Assembly: GCA_034440635.1 (NCBI GenBank)
Contig: JAOTON010001898.1
Span: forward strand, 1,726,001 to 1,790,000
DNA: 64,000 nucleotides
Source of the DNA: Lepas anatifera
Taxonomy: Eukaryota; Arthropoda; Thecostraca; Lepadidae
Direction: 5' to 3'
Made by a program: the position numbers and the translations under genes. The notes below the pieces were generated by a model. That model was not told where the DNA came from. It was given only the letters and a program-made list of their open reading frames with translations, and did not search any database. Below, in pieces: positions 1 through 57,476 of the stretch; the first letter of the stretch is position 1; each line of letters begins with the position of its first letter.

Positions 1-3000
1 AAATTCTAAAAATAGGAGGGATAGAGTCAAATCCGGGTCCAAAAGACGATTCCAAAATAGCCCACGTCAACATTAACAGTATAACCAGTGAAAACCGAAG
101 AGATGAGTTAGAAGAGTTCACAAGTTCTAATAAAATTCAAATTCTGGCTCTCACCGAAACTAAACTAGACTCCACCATACACGAAAGTCAATTTAAATTA
201 AAACATTTTCAGCAACCTTTTGTGCGGCATAGAAACAGAAGAGGAGGTGGGGTAGCAATCTACTTTCATACCTCATTAGCGGCATCACGACTCCCTGACT
301 TAGAAATTGGCAATGAAGAATGGATCTGGGCTAAGGTTAAATTTAGTACTATGACGATAATCCTATGTTGCGTCTACATACCTCCTGATCTTAGAGCTGA
401 ACGCCTACAAGAATTTCTCGATCATTTCCACGAAAGTATAAGCATGGCTCAAATATATAATCCTGCATCTATAATAGTAACGGGGGATTTCAACGCTGGC
501 AACACATATCTTAGCAGCAACTTTAACCACTCTCCGGTGTCAGCCTTTGAACGACAGTTAGAAATCACCGCAGAATCTTTGGGACTCTCACAGCTAATTA
601 CAGAGCCAACTCGCCATCAGGATGCAACACAAAACCTTCGAGACCTTTGCTTTGTTTCCAACCCAGAAATTGTAACTGCCAGTGGAGTGCTGCCCTCATT
701 TTCCAACCTGGATCATTTTCCCATTCATGTTTCTGTCAAGGCAACTATTCCCGATACCCCGTTACAAGAAAAGCAGGTCTGGGATTACTCACGACTTGAT
801 GTGGAAAATCTTACCCATAAACTCTTACACACTAATTGGGATACTATCATAAACAATGAAATTGACACTGCAACCGCCTTATTCACATCCACACTGATAG
901 AAGCAGCAAAAGATACAATTCCCATTAAGACCATATTCTCATGTAATAATAAACCCTGGATGACTAATGAACTCAAAAGACTAATGCGTAAACGTGACCG
1001 ACTATTCAAACACGCACAATCACGCCAGGCTAAAAGGGAAAGTGACAACGACGTTGATTGGAGTAGATGGAGGCAATGTAGGAATAAAGTAAACACAATG
1101 GTAAGAAAGCTCAAAGCTCAATGTTTTCACCGAGGCGCTAAATTACTCCTAGAAGAGAAGCACAACCCCCAAAAATATCACTCAATTGTTCGAAGAATGA
1201 CTGGGAAAAGTAAAGACTCATCCATTCCTCCACTGATCAGCCCTGAAGGAGTTTTGATAGAAAACGACACTGAGAAATCTGAAGCACTGAATACTTTCTT
1301 TGCTAAACAGTCAGACCTATTGAATGACGAGGACAAAGACATCAGAACTTCACCTAATGAACAAATTCCAAAACTTGAAATTCCAGTCATAACAGAATTT
1401 GAAGTACTCAATACCATTAATGGACTAAGCCCAAACAAGGCAACTGGACCCGACGAACTGCCAACTAAAATAATCAAACTGACTGCACTTCTGATCGCGC
1501 GACCTTTGGCCAGATTATTCAACAACTCGCTCCAACAAGGTGTATTCCCTTCATCATGGAAAATTGCTAACGTTAAACCCATATTTAAAAATAAAGGGAG
1601 TCCAGCCGAGATCAGTTCCTACAGACCAATTAGTTTACTATGTTGCCTTTCTAAAGTTTTTGAAAAAATAATGTTCAAAAGGATCTACCAGCACCTCACT
1701 GACCACGATTTACTAACAGAAAGACAGAGTGGTTATAGACCAGGTCACGGGACAAGACTCCAGCTATTCTACCTCACACATACTATGTACGAAACGCTTG
1801 ACAAAGGACGGGACCTGACAGTGCTTTACTTGGACATAAGTCGTTATTTTGAGAAAATTTGGCACAAGGGATTGCTTCATAAATGTGGACATGAATTCGG
1901 ACTTGATAACATTCTTCCATGGCTACGATCTTACCTGACAAACAGACGACAACGAGTTTTGATAAGAAATTCCAGCTCAGCGTTACTCCCACTGAAAGCC
2001 GGATGCCCCCAGGGCTCCGTTTTGGGCCCCTGCTTGCCTTGTTATATCTTAACGGTTTATCGAACAAAACAACTAATGAAATCCTATTCTTTGCTGATGA
2101 CACCTGCTTATTCGCTCAACACGATCGAGGAAACGAAACCGATGTTCGAAATTCGCTCCAAAATGACCTAAACGAAATTCTCGCTTACGGGCACGACTGG
2201 CTCATCACTTTCAATGCATCTAAAACTATTCAACAAACATTTTCATACAGACAAGACAAAATTGCCCCGAATCTCATTTTCGACAGCAAGCCAATACCGG
2301 TTGTCGAGAAGCACAAACATCTAGGCATTATATTTTCAAAAGATCTCAGATTCCACGAGCAAATAAATGAGATCACAAGGAAAGTAAATATAGCCCTCAG
2401 CCCTCTCTACCCTATTGCACCTTATCTACCCAGAGAAATTCTCGAAAAGTTATTTCAAACCTATGTGAGACCACATTTCGACTACTGTGACGTGATATTC
2501 GACGGACTTATAACGACCAATGACGCCCAGCGCCTTGAAAGACTTCAGAACCGAGCAGCCCGACTCATGACAGGAGCGCTTCCAAGGACGGCCACAACGA
2601 AATTGAGGACGGATCTCGGCTGGACTACACTAAAAATAAGACGCGAAATTCATAAAATACAGTTCTTTCACAGCCTTAGTCTGGGACTCCTGCCAAACTA
2701 TATTCAAAGTATCCTACCTAATCTCAGGCAAAACGCAATGAACAGGGACCTACGAAATGCATACCAAAGAACCGAAATAACGTTCCGGACAACAAACTTC
2801 AAAAACTCTTTCCTGCCATGCACAACCAAACTTTTCAATAGACTACCAGAGCAAATCAGAATGACTGGATCACATCAAGCTTTCAAAAAACAAGTAGAAG
2901 AACAGTTAGGGTGTAGGAAACCAACTAAATATTACACATATGGCGCGAAAATTCCTAATTCCCTTTTAATGCAGCTAAGAGTCGGTATGTCAAAACTGAA

Positions 3001-3540
3001 TGGCCATGCATATCAAGTACAAAAATCTCCATCGCCCTCCTGTATCTGTGGACACAACAACGAGGATACCAAACATTACTTTTTACACTGTCCACGATAC
3101 GAAAACATCCGAAATTTGCTAGCACAAAATATAACTCAAATAATAGGAACAGACTTTATGGCCCTTAACAGCATTACAAAACTAGATATCCTGCTTCACG
3201 GACATTCTCTCAGTGATATGGAGGGTCATGCAGTAGCACGCCAAACCATAAAATTCATCATGTCAAGTAAGAGATTCAGGCCAAGCCAACATAGTTTAAC
3301 CTAAATTCTAATCAGTGGTAGTGCGGCGCACCTGCGCGGCGGCGGGACACCGGTGGACTGATAACCGGAGTGGGCGGCCACGGACCTAAGGCGGCGTAAT
3401 TTACTAGTGTAACCAAGAACCTGTCGAGAGGTGCTACAATTTAAGCGCATTTAAGCGCTTTTGCACCAATCGTGATATTTGTGTTGTAAATGATATGTTC
3501 TGAACATGAAATATATGTTGTTGTTGTTGTTGTTGTTATG
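1..3540 (+). mobile_element. CR1/L2-like non-LTR retrotransposon, 5'-cut by the window edge
   Basis: An endonuclease plus reverse transcriptase reading region (see the pseudogene entry) is followed by about 230 bp of 3' sequence ending in a (TTG)n-like tract at 3514-3537. Short simple repeats at the 3' end in place of poly(A) are usual in CR1/L2 clade LINEs. Clade assignment is from overall architecture only. A fold-back element begins about 20 bp further on. Confidence 0.8.
3..3304 (+). pseudogene. LINE ORF2: 2A-like peptide, endonuclease, reverse transcriptase; one frameshift
   Basis: The frame is open from base 3. It begins with a 2A-like motif (GGIESNPGP, codons 15-41). An apurinic-type endonuclease follows (NINSI, LTETKL, TGDFNAG, SNLDHFPIHVSV), then reverse transcriptase (VKPIFKNKG, SYRPISLLCCLSKVFEKI, YLDISRYFEKIWHKGLL, GCPQGSVLGP). 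At about 2026-2032 one base appears lost and the sequence continues in another frame with LLALLYLNGLS, the catalytic FFADDT box, and a C-terminal domain ending in a Cys/His cluster (CICGHNNEDTKHYFLHC), stopping at 3302-3304. The canonical AFDKV is YFEKI here. With the frameshift this copy is probably inactive, though only mildly decayed. Confidence 0.85.
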
Positions 3541-3555
3541 TTAAAAAATGGCCTG

Positions 3556-5370
3556 ACTGCTTCTACACATGTCAGTTTCTGTATTCTGGTTTGGTCCTAT
3601 CACGTCATTTTTGGTAGGTGCAGCTCAGCGAAAAGGGTATACGTCAACACCCCTTCTGGCTCAAAACCTATAGCTCTGTATGGGTTTAACGAACAGCCGT
3701 GAAACTTTGTACACATGTCGCTTAACGTGTTCAGTAAAATTGCTCCAAAAATTGTTAAGACACTTAGAACAGTTATTGAGATATGACGTCATATCTGTGC
3801 ACGTGCAAATGTACTGTTATCAAGCCAATTGGGGAACTTTGTCCGAGATGTTAGCTTCTTGCTTCAGCGCAGGTAACAACTGATTGGATAAGCAGATAGT
3901 TCCAAATATTATCTTCCTGATTGAAATCAACCATTGTTCTCCATACTGAATAGGAAATTGCGCAATGGGTGTTCTGCCCAATACCCCAGCACGTGCAACA
4001 TCGCCTGAGGGACATTGTTAACACCACTTTCAGTTAAACTCAACTAGATTAAACTCAATTCAGTTAACAAACACTAAATTTTGCAGATGTAATGCTGCAC
4101 ATGTTTGATATATTAACACAAAGTTTTGTGAGACTATAATGATTATTGCACAAGTTATGGCCATTCATCAAAACACATGTATAAGCGTGGTCCAATGCAA
4201 AATGTAGCGCACTGCAGTACCCTTATTGGCAGTGATGTTTGGGAGTAATTTGGTCCGCCTGTAGTTATCATGTGCTGCATTGCAGCTCCCGTCTGAAAAC
4301 TGAAGCGGTATGCTGTGCGCCTGAGCATATGTCCCCTGGTATGAACGGTAGCGCAGGGTACCCCCGTGTTTGCCCCGTCTCTTCCATTGTAGCACCAAAC
4401 CTTAGGAGTTGAGATCAAAAGATCATTACCCACATTTGACTTTCATAGCCCACGTCCAAAGATATATTACATGCAAATGCCAGACCATGCTTGCTTCTGT
4501 CGCTAACTAAGGTCGAATTTGAACCATTTTCCTAAAAAAAGATTACCGAAAGAAATAGCGCGGGAAGCTTGCAAATGGCGAATCACTAACAAACACAAGA
4601 AAGACGCCAGCGGACAATGCCGAAATTGAACATCTCGTCAGTTAGGAAATGAGATGTTCGGCTTAGAAATGCTGAAATATATTATTTTCTAGGTCATCTC
4701 CAATGGGGTTGTTAATGAGGCACCGCAAAAAAGTGAGTCCACGTGCGCAGGGTTGATGTATTGTATACAAGTCTTACACGAGTAACTCGAGGTTAGAATG
4801 GATTTGAAGCGATGGAATGGTGTTTTTGCTGGTAGATTTTGGGTCCTGAATAGATTTTACATTGCGGGACCTGATTAAAATATCATGATCTATCATGGTT
4901 TAGATGCGTTTTTTGTAGACAGAGTCTTGGAACCAGATGCATTGCCTTAACAAATAACGTTTATGTTCTAGCAGCTCTGATGAGCGCAACAATGCGACAA
5001 AAATGCCACTGTTACCCGAAAAACTTAAGACAGTTGCTCAGCACGCCAGCAAAAAAAGACTCCCAGTGATTTGATCACAGAATATGCAGGGCGCATCATT
5101 TTCCAAGATAATTCTGCAGACAATTTATGCTACGTTGAGTGAGAGGTAAGATCAATTTTCATAAAAGTTCGCCACGGTGAAGTTTTTGAAGAATCTGCGA
5201 TGACGCATTATCAGGAAATTGTCAGTCAGAGAAAGAAGTGGCATCCCTGATATCAGAATCGGTATTTTCACGAAAAGAGCTGTCATTATGCTGACAGGAA
5301 GCGTCTCTCTGATAATAAAAAAGCAAGTAGATAGGCAAGTAAGCTAATTTGAGCCTCCCGAGTTGAGAAC
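3556..5370 (+). repeat. Left arm of the fold-back element
   Basis: Inverted copy of 7515-9307. Landmarks are the outer tip at 3556, TGGTTTGGTCCTATCACGTC near 3590, and CGCTATTTCTTTCGG-type sequence near 4550. Confidence 0.85.
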
Positions 5371-5379
5371 ATGATTTCC

Positions 5380-7510
5380 TGAGCAGCTCTGGGGCCCTCA
5401 GCTGAGCTGGGCCCGCCGAGGCTGATGAGGACCCCTGAGCTGGTATGGGGCTCCTGAGCTAATTAAGTGCTTCCTGACTTGATCTGGTACCCCTGAGCTG
5501 GTCGGGACCACTGAGCTAATCCCTTGTCCCCTGAGCTGATAGGGTGCACCCTGAGCTGATCTAGGACCCTGTTCTGGTCTCGGGGATAGGAGCTGATCTG
5601 GGCACCCCCCAGCTGATAGATCTGGTGCCCCCTAAACAGATATGTTGCCCCCTGAGCTGAAATAATGCACCCTGAGTGGATCTCCTGAGCCCTTATCGTG
5701 CCTCCTGAACTCATATTATGCCCTCTGAGCTAGTCCGGTGCCCCCTGAGCCAATCAGGTGCCCTTTAAGCTGATCTGAGCCTCCTGGGTTGATAAAATGA
5801 TATCCTGAGAGGTCTGGGTCCCTGAGCTGGTATGGGGCTCCTGAGCTGATCAAGTGCCTCCTGACCTGATCTGGTAGCCCGAGCTAATCTGGGCAACTTC
5901 TTGGTCGAGGATCGCTTAGCTGAACTACTGCTCCCGGATTCGATCTGGTGCCTCCTGAACCATAATTTTAACTCCTGAGCCAAATGCACCCTGGGTCGAT
6001 CTTGGGCCTCCTGAGTCATTATTGTGCCTCCTGAACCCATTTGATGGCGTCCTAGCTAGTCGGGTGCCACCTTTTTATCGCCGCTCCCTAGGATCCAGCA
6101 GTATAGTAGCCAATGTATATAATTAAGGGTACCTAAGCATAACAAGACGTTTTAGCGATGGCTCATTCCTCCTAAACTCCATTTTACAAGGGGAGTTTGC
6201 ATTGTGTTCTTATTTCCCATCTATTCAAGATCAGTTCAGGGGCACCCTAGTGTGGATCAGAGCCCCCCAGAGCAGCTGCCCCCCAGTTGTGCCTCCAGGG
6301 TCTAGACTAGCTCAGCGGCATCCCGAGAATATGGGAGTTGGCCTTGTATTCTTATTCTCTGCCTATTCAAGATCAGCTCAGGGACCTCTGATGTGGACCA
6401 GAGCTCCCCAGCGCAGCTCATGCTTCGCCCAGAGACTAGACAAGCTAAGTGACCCCTAGAGATGGGGTTATCAGACTAGCTTAATGAGCCCCAGGTAGGC
6501 TCATAGGGCCTTGAACCAGCTCAATGAGCCCCGTAACACTTTAAGGCGCCTGATCACCTCAAGGGGCCTCCGGCCAACTTAGGGAACTCTAACAGGCTTA
6601 GCGCCCAGACCAGCTCAGGGTACCCCCAAGCCCCATACCAGCTTAGGGTACCCCCAGGAGCCAGATCCGCTCTTGGGCCTCAAATCAGTTCAGGGGCTAT
6701 AAGTCAGGTCAGGGGACAAGATCAAGTAAGGGACACTAAATCAGCTCAGGAACCTTTTATCAGCTCAGGGATCCCGATCAGCTCAGGAGCCCCAGGGCTG
6801 CTCAGGAAATCACATAATCAACTCAGGAGGCCCAGGTGAGCTCAAAGGGTACCAGATTAGCTCAAAGGGCACCATATTAGCTCTAGAGAGATCAGAATAG
6901 CTCGGAGGGCATCATATGGGCTCAGGAGGAACAATTATGGTTCAGGAGGCACCAGATCGACCAAGAAGTTGCCCAGATTAGCTCGGGGTACCAGATCAAA
7001 TCAGGAGGCTCTTAATCAGCTCAGGAGCCCCATACCAGCTCAGGGGCCTAGATCTTCTCAGGATATCATTTTATCAACCCAGGAGGCTCAGATCAGCTTA
7101 AAGGGCACCTGATTGGCTCAGGGGGCACCGGACTAGCTCAGAGGGCATAATATGAGTTCAGGAGGCATGATAAGGGCTCAGGAGATCCACTCAGGGTGCA
7201 TTATTTCAGCTCAGGGGGCAACATATCTGTTCAGGGGGCACCAGATCTATCAGCTCGGGGGCCCAGATCAGCTCCTATCCCCTAGACCAGAGCAGGGGCC
7301 TAGATCAGCTCAGGGTGCACCCTATCAGCTCAGGGAACAAAGGATTAGCTCAGTGGTCCCGACCAGCTCAGGGGTACCAGATCAAGTCAGGAAGCACTTA
7401 ATTAGCTCAGGAGCCCCATACCAGCTCAGGGGTCCTCATCAGCCTCGGCGGGTCCACATCAGCTGAGGGCCCCAGAGCTGCTCAGGAAATCACGTTATCA
7501 ACTCGGGAGG
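5380..7510. repeat. Degenerate short tandem repeat in the fold-back centre
   Basis: Irregular units of roughly 20-30 bp built on CCTGAGCTGATCTG. From 5380 to about 6060 the CCTGAGCT orientation dominates; from about 6230 to 7510 the complementary AGCTCAGG orientation dominates. The palindrome therefore continues through the array, with its centre near 6.43 kb. Confidence 0.8.
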
Positions 7511-7514
7511 CTCA

Positions 7515-9307
7515 GATTAGCTTAATTTCGTATCGACTTGCTTTTTCATTATCAGAGAGACGCTTCCTGTCAGCATAATGAGAGCTCTTTTCGTGAAAAT
7601 ACCGATTCTGATATCAGGGATGCCACTTCTTTCTCTGACAGACAATTTCCTGATAATGCATAATCGCAGATTCTTCGAAAAAATTCACCGTGGCGAACCT
7701 TTGTGAAATTTGATCTTACCTCTCATTCAACGTAGCATAAATTGTCTGCAATATTACCTTGGAAATTGATGCGCCCTGCATATTCTGTACTCAAATCACT
7801 GCGAGTCCTTTTTTGCTGGCGTGCTGAGCAACTGTCTTGCGTTTCTGGGGTAACAGTGGCATTTTTGTCGCATTTTTGCGCTCATCAGAGCTGCTAGAAC
7901 ATAAACGTTATTTGTTAAGGCTATGCATCTTGGTTCAAAGACTCTTTCTACAAGAAAACGCAGCTAAAACATGATAGATTATGATAGTTTTATCAGGTCC
8001 CGCAATGTAATATCTATTCAGGACCCAAAGTCTACCAGCAAACACACCATTCCATCGCTTAAAATCCATTCTAATCTCGAGCTACTCGTGTAAGACTTGT
8101 ATACAATACATCAACCCTGCGCACGTGGATTCACTTTTTGCGGTGCCTCATTAACAACCCCATTGGAGATGACCTAGAAAATAATATATTTCAGCATTTC
8201 TAAGCCGAACGTCTTATGTCCTAACTGACGAGATGTTCAATTTCGGCATTGTCCGCTGGCGTCTTTCTCGTGTTTGTTAGTGATTCGCCATTTGCAAGCT
8301 TCCCGCGCTATTTCTTTCGGTAATCTTTTTTTAGGAAAATGGTTCAAAGTCGACCTTAGTTAGCGACAGAAGCAAGCATGGTCTGGCATTTGCATGTAAT
8401 ATATCTTTGGACGTGGGCTATGAAAGTCAAATGTGGGTAATGATCTTTTGATCTCAACTACTAAGGTTTGGTGCTACAATGGAAGCGACCAGGCAAACAC
8501 GGGGTTCCCTGCGCTACCGTTCATACCAGGGGACATATGCTCAGGGGCACAGCATACCTCTTCAGTTTTCAGACGGGAGCTGCAATGCGGCACATGATAA
8601 CTACAGGCGGACCAAATTACTCCCAAACATCACTGCCAATAAGGGTACTGCAGTGCGCTACATTTTGCATTGGACCACGCTTATACATGTGTTTTGATGA
8701 ATGGCCATAACCTTTGCAATAATCATTATAGTCTCACAAAACTTTGTGTTAATATATCAAACATGTGCACATTACATCTGCAAAATTTAGTGTTTGTTAA
8801 CTGAATTGAGTTTAATCTAGTTGAGTTTAACTGAAAGGGGTGTAACGATGTCCCTCAGGCGATGTTGCACGTGCTGGGGTATTGGGCAGGACACCCATTG
8901 CGCAATTTCCTATTCAGTGTGGAGAACAATGGTTGATTTCAATCAGGAAGATAATATTTGGAACTATTTGCTTATCCAATCAGTTGTTACCTGCACTGAA
9001 GCAAGAAGCTAACATCTCGGACAAAGTTCCCCAATTGGCTTGCAAACAGTGCATTTGCACGTGCACAGATATGACGTCATATCTCAATAACTGTTCTAAG
9101 TGCCTTAACAATTTTTGGAGCAATTTTACTGAACACGTTAAGCGACATGTGTACAAAGTTTCACGGCGGTTCGTTAAACCCATACAGAGATATAGGTTTT
9201 GAGCCAGAAGGGGTGTTGACGTACACCCCTTTCGCTGAGCTGCACCTGCCAAAAATGACGTGATAGGACCAAACCAGAATACAGAAACTGACATGTGTAG
9301 AAGCAGT
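7515..9307 (-). repeat. Right arm of the fold-back element
   Basis: Reverse complement of 3556-5370, with mostly single-base differences. Confidence 0.85.
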
Positions 9308-9309
9308 GT

Positions 9310-9556
9310 ATTTTGAGCTTGAAAATTAAATTATGTTTTTTGCCACCAACGGTCTTTTTAGCTTAGTTATAAGCTGTTTAAGTCCAAGAGGCAAGGGCCG
9401 ATATTGCGCGTGCATCCTTTGACAAATGCACCTCCTGCGGACAACGAGTAGGCGCTGTATCGGTTGTCCATCCAACGCCATGATCCTGAATCTTCAGGGA
9501 TTTCATTTCTGTGCAACAACCTTTTACAATACGCGGGACAGCTTTTTGCACTTTGC
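9310..9556. other. No gene or repeat recognised
   Basis: Unique-looking intronic sequence between the fold-back element and the hairpin element. No exon with dynein motifs or long open frame is visible. Confidence 0.5.
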
Positions 9557-9579
9557 CCCCGGGTAAATATATTTATATA

Positions 9580-9620
<41 letters not shown>

Positions 9621-9741
9621 CGGGCCGGTAAATTCAACAAGCAAAACCGAGGTCTTTTAAATTGTTCGGCGCGAGAGCGAAGCTCGAAGGACGGAGAATT
9701 TAAAAGACCGAGGTTTTGCTTACCTGGATTACCCGGGACAA
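9557..9741. mobile_element. Small hairpin (MITE-like) element with internal (TA)n
   Basis: CCCGGGTAA near 9558 and TTACCCGGG near 9733 form short terminal inverted repeats. Inside, 9641-9663 and 9697-9719 pair as a 23-bp stem interrupted by a three-base mismatch (CCGAGG opposite CCGAGG). A (TA)n tract fills 9576-9617. No coding capacity. Confidence 0.5.
9576..9617. repeat. (TA)n microsatellite
   Basis: A nearly pure TA run inside the hairpin element. Confidence 0.95.
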
Positions 9742-10129
9742 GTGTGGTTGTAGTTTTACCATTTGCCGTCTGAAATAATCAAGGCCCTTAACGTATAATT
9801 ACATTTGATTAAGTGCTTACAAGACAATAATATGAACAACACGTCAGCCTCTCCTTTTTCCCTCCACTGTTAGCACTAAATGAAGAAGATGACTTAGAAG
9901 AACTAGAACATTTGTTGAATCAAGCCGCATCAGTGAAACGATAAGGAAGTCGATCCCACCGAGGGATTCATTAATTTTTAATTCTGGTAATTTAAAAGCC
10001 CTAGGGCCGAGCCAGCGGGCCAAACTCGTTTACCAAAAGCTCGTGCTAGTGTAAGATACTTCGGCATATGGTAAATGCCTTAATTATGTGGGAAAAGACG
10101 GAAATCAGCTTAAAACGGACCAGTGTCAT

Positions 10130-10745
10130 ATAGGAAAGGTCGCCAAGAACCTTTCCTACAATTTTTAGGTCAAGGTCATTCAAGGTCATTGACCTAAAAG
10201 GTCCCAATATGGAATGCTACCTATAACGTACAAATGGCTAGCACTATAGCAACTGTTTGGCGAGAAATGAGGATTAACCTTTGTCCGACCGCGAGATTGT
10301 GACGACCTTTGGCCTTGGCCCTTACATTGAGGTACCTTTACTATGAAGTCACAGCATAACATACGTCAGATCGGGTAACGCCATTTGACCGGAAGCACTG
10401 GGGTCAATGACCTTGAAAGTGCTGATATGACCTTGACCTGTGACCTTCCTGTGAGGTGACCTTGACATATAATCCCGGATATATGGCGTTATGACGTCAC
10501 CATTCTGTCTCCAATGCAAGCAAACTGGTCCGACCGCGAGATTGTGACGATCTCAAAATGTAGACTGACTTTGAAAGCCTGTAAGTCAATTTGTTTTACC
10601 AATTTTCAAAATTTTTTCACCAATCGACGCGCCGTTAGATTCTCTCAAATTTGGCCGAGTATCGCTTTTTCGGCTCGAGCGGTTCTCCGGTCACCTTGGA
10701 AAAACAGGTGGGGGACTCCGAGGTCCCCTGCAGTGCGCGTGTTAA
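10130..10745. mobile_element. TTAA-type DNA transposon relic, family B (left end uncertain)
   Basis: Ends at 10742-10745 in ...GTGCGCGTGTTAA, as family members at 33015-33951 and 54530-55272 do, and shares with them the internal block around TTTGAAAGCCTGTAAGTC (10570) and many TGACCT/AGGTCA hexamers. The left inverted terminus is not recognisable. A 131-residue ORF across the end looks fortuitous. Confidence 0.6.
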
Positions 10746-11257
10746 TGCGTCTTCAGTGCCCGACAAGGGCGTCTCCCTTGAACAACGAGCGCCACAGCGG
10801 CCAAGGAGCGCCTAAGGGGCAGCAACCCCCACCCCTAGGTTCCACAAGCAGAAATGACATGACCAGGAAAGTGCAAAAAGTTAAGTTTCAAGAAATGTCA
10901 AACGCTTAAACAGCATGCCAAGCGTACTTAAACATGTTGGCACCGTAGTGAAGCACAGAGACGTCGCAGCCACCTAATACGCGGCTGATGCAAGCGAAGA
11001 GAGCACAGGATCACTGGCAGCGAGCCAGTCACCACCCCTCCGTTACACCTGATGAACGGCCGATTCAGCGGGGACCCTCCAAATAGTCACAACACTTCTT
11101 CAAAACGGTCCGGAAAATGCAGCAAAATGAGAACACATTTCTGGAGCCAACCATCCTAGTTTAGCTAACCTCCTCAGTTACCAGTAAAACGCCGCACTCC
11201 ACAAAACTACACCACACCTGGTCGTTCATACCAACTCGGTCTGGTTGGGCTGCCCCT

Positions 11258-11866
11258 CCCACCAGATCTGGTGGTACACCTACTCACAGAACCCACAGCG
11301 TGGTGCCCACGGGCGAGAAGCCCAGACCTGGTGGTACACCTACTCACCGGACCCGCAGCGTGGTGCCCACGGGCGAAGCCCAGATCTGGTGGTACACCTA
11401 CTCACCGGACCCGCAGCGTGGTGCCCACGGGCGAAGCCCAGATCTGGTGGTCACCTACCACCGGACCCGCAGCGTGGTGCCCACGGGCAAAGCCCAGATC
11501 TGGTGGTACACCTACTACCGGACCCGCAGCGTGGTGCCCACGGGCAAGCCCAGATTGGTGGTACACCTACTCACCGGACCCGCAGCGTGGTGCCCACGGG
11601 CGGAAGCCCAGACCTGGTGGTACACCTACTCACCGGACCCGCAGCGTGGTGCCCACGGGCGGAAGCCCAGATCTGGTGGTACACCTACCCCGGACCCGCA
11701 GCGTGGTGCCCATGGGCGGAAGCCCGATCTGGTGGTACACCTACTCACCGACCCGCAGCGTGGTGCCCACGGGCGAGAAGCCCAGATCTGGTGGTAACCT
11801 ACTCACCGGACCCGCAGCGTGGTGCCCACGGGCGAGAAGCCCAGATCTGGTGGTACACCTACTCAC
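11258..11866 (-). repeat. 60-bp tandem array copied from the dynein exon end plus 5' splice site
   Basis: About ten units of 56-60 bp. Read on the minus strand each contains TTCTCGCCCGTGGGCACC, ACGCTGCGGGTCCG and then GTGAGTAGGTGTACC, i.e. the final eleven codons of exon 11867-11988 followed by its donor and the first intron bases. The array directly follows the real donor. One copy has CATGGG for CACGGG and several have 1-3 bp deletions. Long plus-strand ORFs here are a by-product of the repeat. Confidence 0.95.
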
Positions 11867-56981
<45,115 letters not shown>

Positions 56982-57439
56982 CTGACAACGGCGCCGCCGT
57001 CAGTCCGCCCGCCCAGCAGGGCGGACTCACCAGCGCCGCCCGCTCACTCACTCGAAACCACAGCCATAGTGGCCTGGCCAACACCAGCTGCATCAATCAA
57101 ATCTGCACAGGGCTCCCAGTTTTTACTGACTGCATTTTCAGTGGTCAGAATGTGTTTTATCAACAAAGCACGTTTACTATACCTGGAATTCACTGACTGG
57201 GATGAAGCGGTCAAATATGCTCACGAAGGACGCATCCAAACAAGGGAAACACATAGCAGAAATATGAAAGCGAAGGAAGCGGCTATAATGCCTTTACGAG
57301 GCACAACGGCGCAGTGGCCGCTAGGGGGCGATACTTGGCCCGCACGGTAGGTGCACCGCAGGTCGGCTCGCTAAGTCGTGGGCTACGTTTTACCTTAAAA
57401 TTACTTTCTACTCCTGGCATGAAAGTAAATAATCAGAAG

Positions 57440-57442
<3 letters not shown>

Positions 57443-57473
<31 letters not shown>
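57443..57473. repeat. (TA)n microsatellite at SINE 3' end
   Basis: A TA run adjoining the AT-rich 3' tail of the family-1 SINE. Confidence 0.9.

Positions 57474-57474
<1 letters not shown>

Positions 57475-57476
<2 letters not shown>

Larger units (their letters stand above)
3556..9307. mobile_element. 5.75-kb fold-back element with about 1.8-kb inverted arms
   Basis: Bases 3556-5370 and 7515-9307 are inverted copies, differing by scattered substitutions and small indels. The outermost shared bases are ACTGCTTCTACACATGTCAG at left and its reverse complement at right. Short ORFs in the arms appear symmetrically on opposite strands and match no family I know. The centre is a degenerate repeat that is itself inverted. 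No transposase is visible, so this is a non-autonomous fold-back/long-TIR element. No target duplication could be fixed. A decayed relative of one end lies at 13706-13835. Confidence 0.85.

Noticed and set aside
785..1582. Minus-strand ORFs antisense to the LINE ORF2
   Set aside because: Shadows of the plus-strand reverse transcriptase frame.
4155..4433. 92-codon ORF conserved in both arms of the fold-back element (mirror at 8468-8710)
   Set aside because: Conservation follows from the inverted duplication; several overlapping frames are open, and no domain is recognised.
57000..57060. Possible upstream dynein exon ending GCGCTG|GTGAGTCCG on the minus strand
   Set aside because: The upstream translation does not match the expected AAA2 sequence before LLSTIM, and it lies within about 20-80 bp of the next exon's acceptor.
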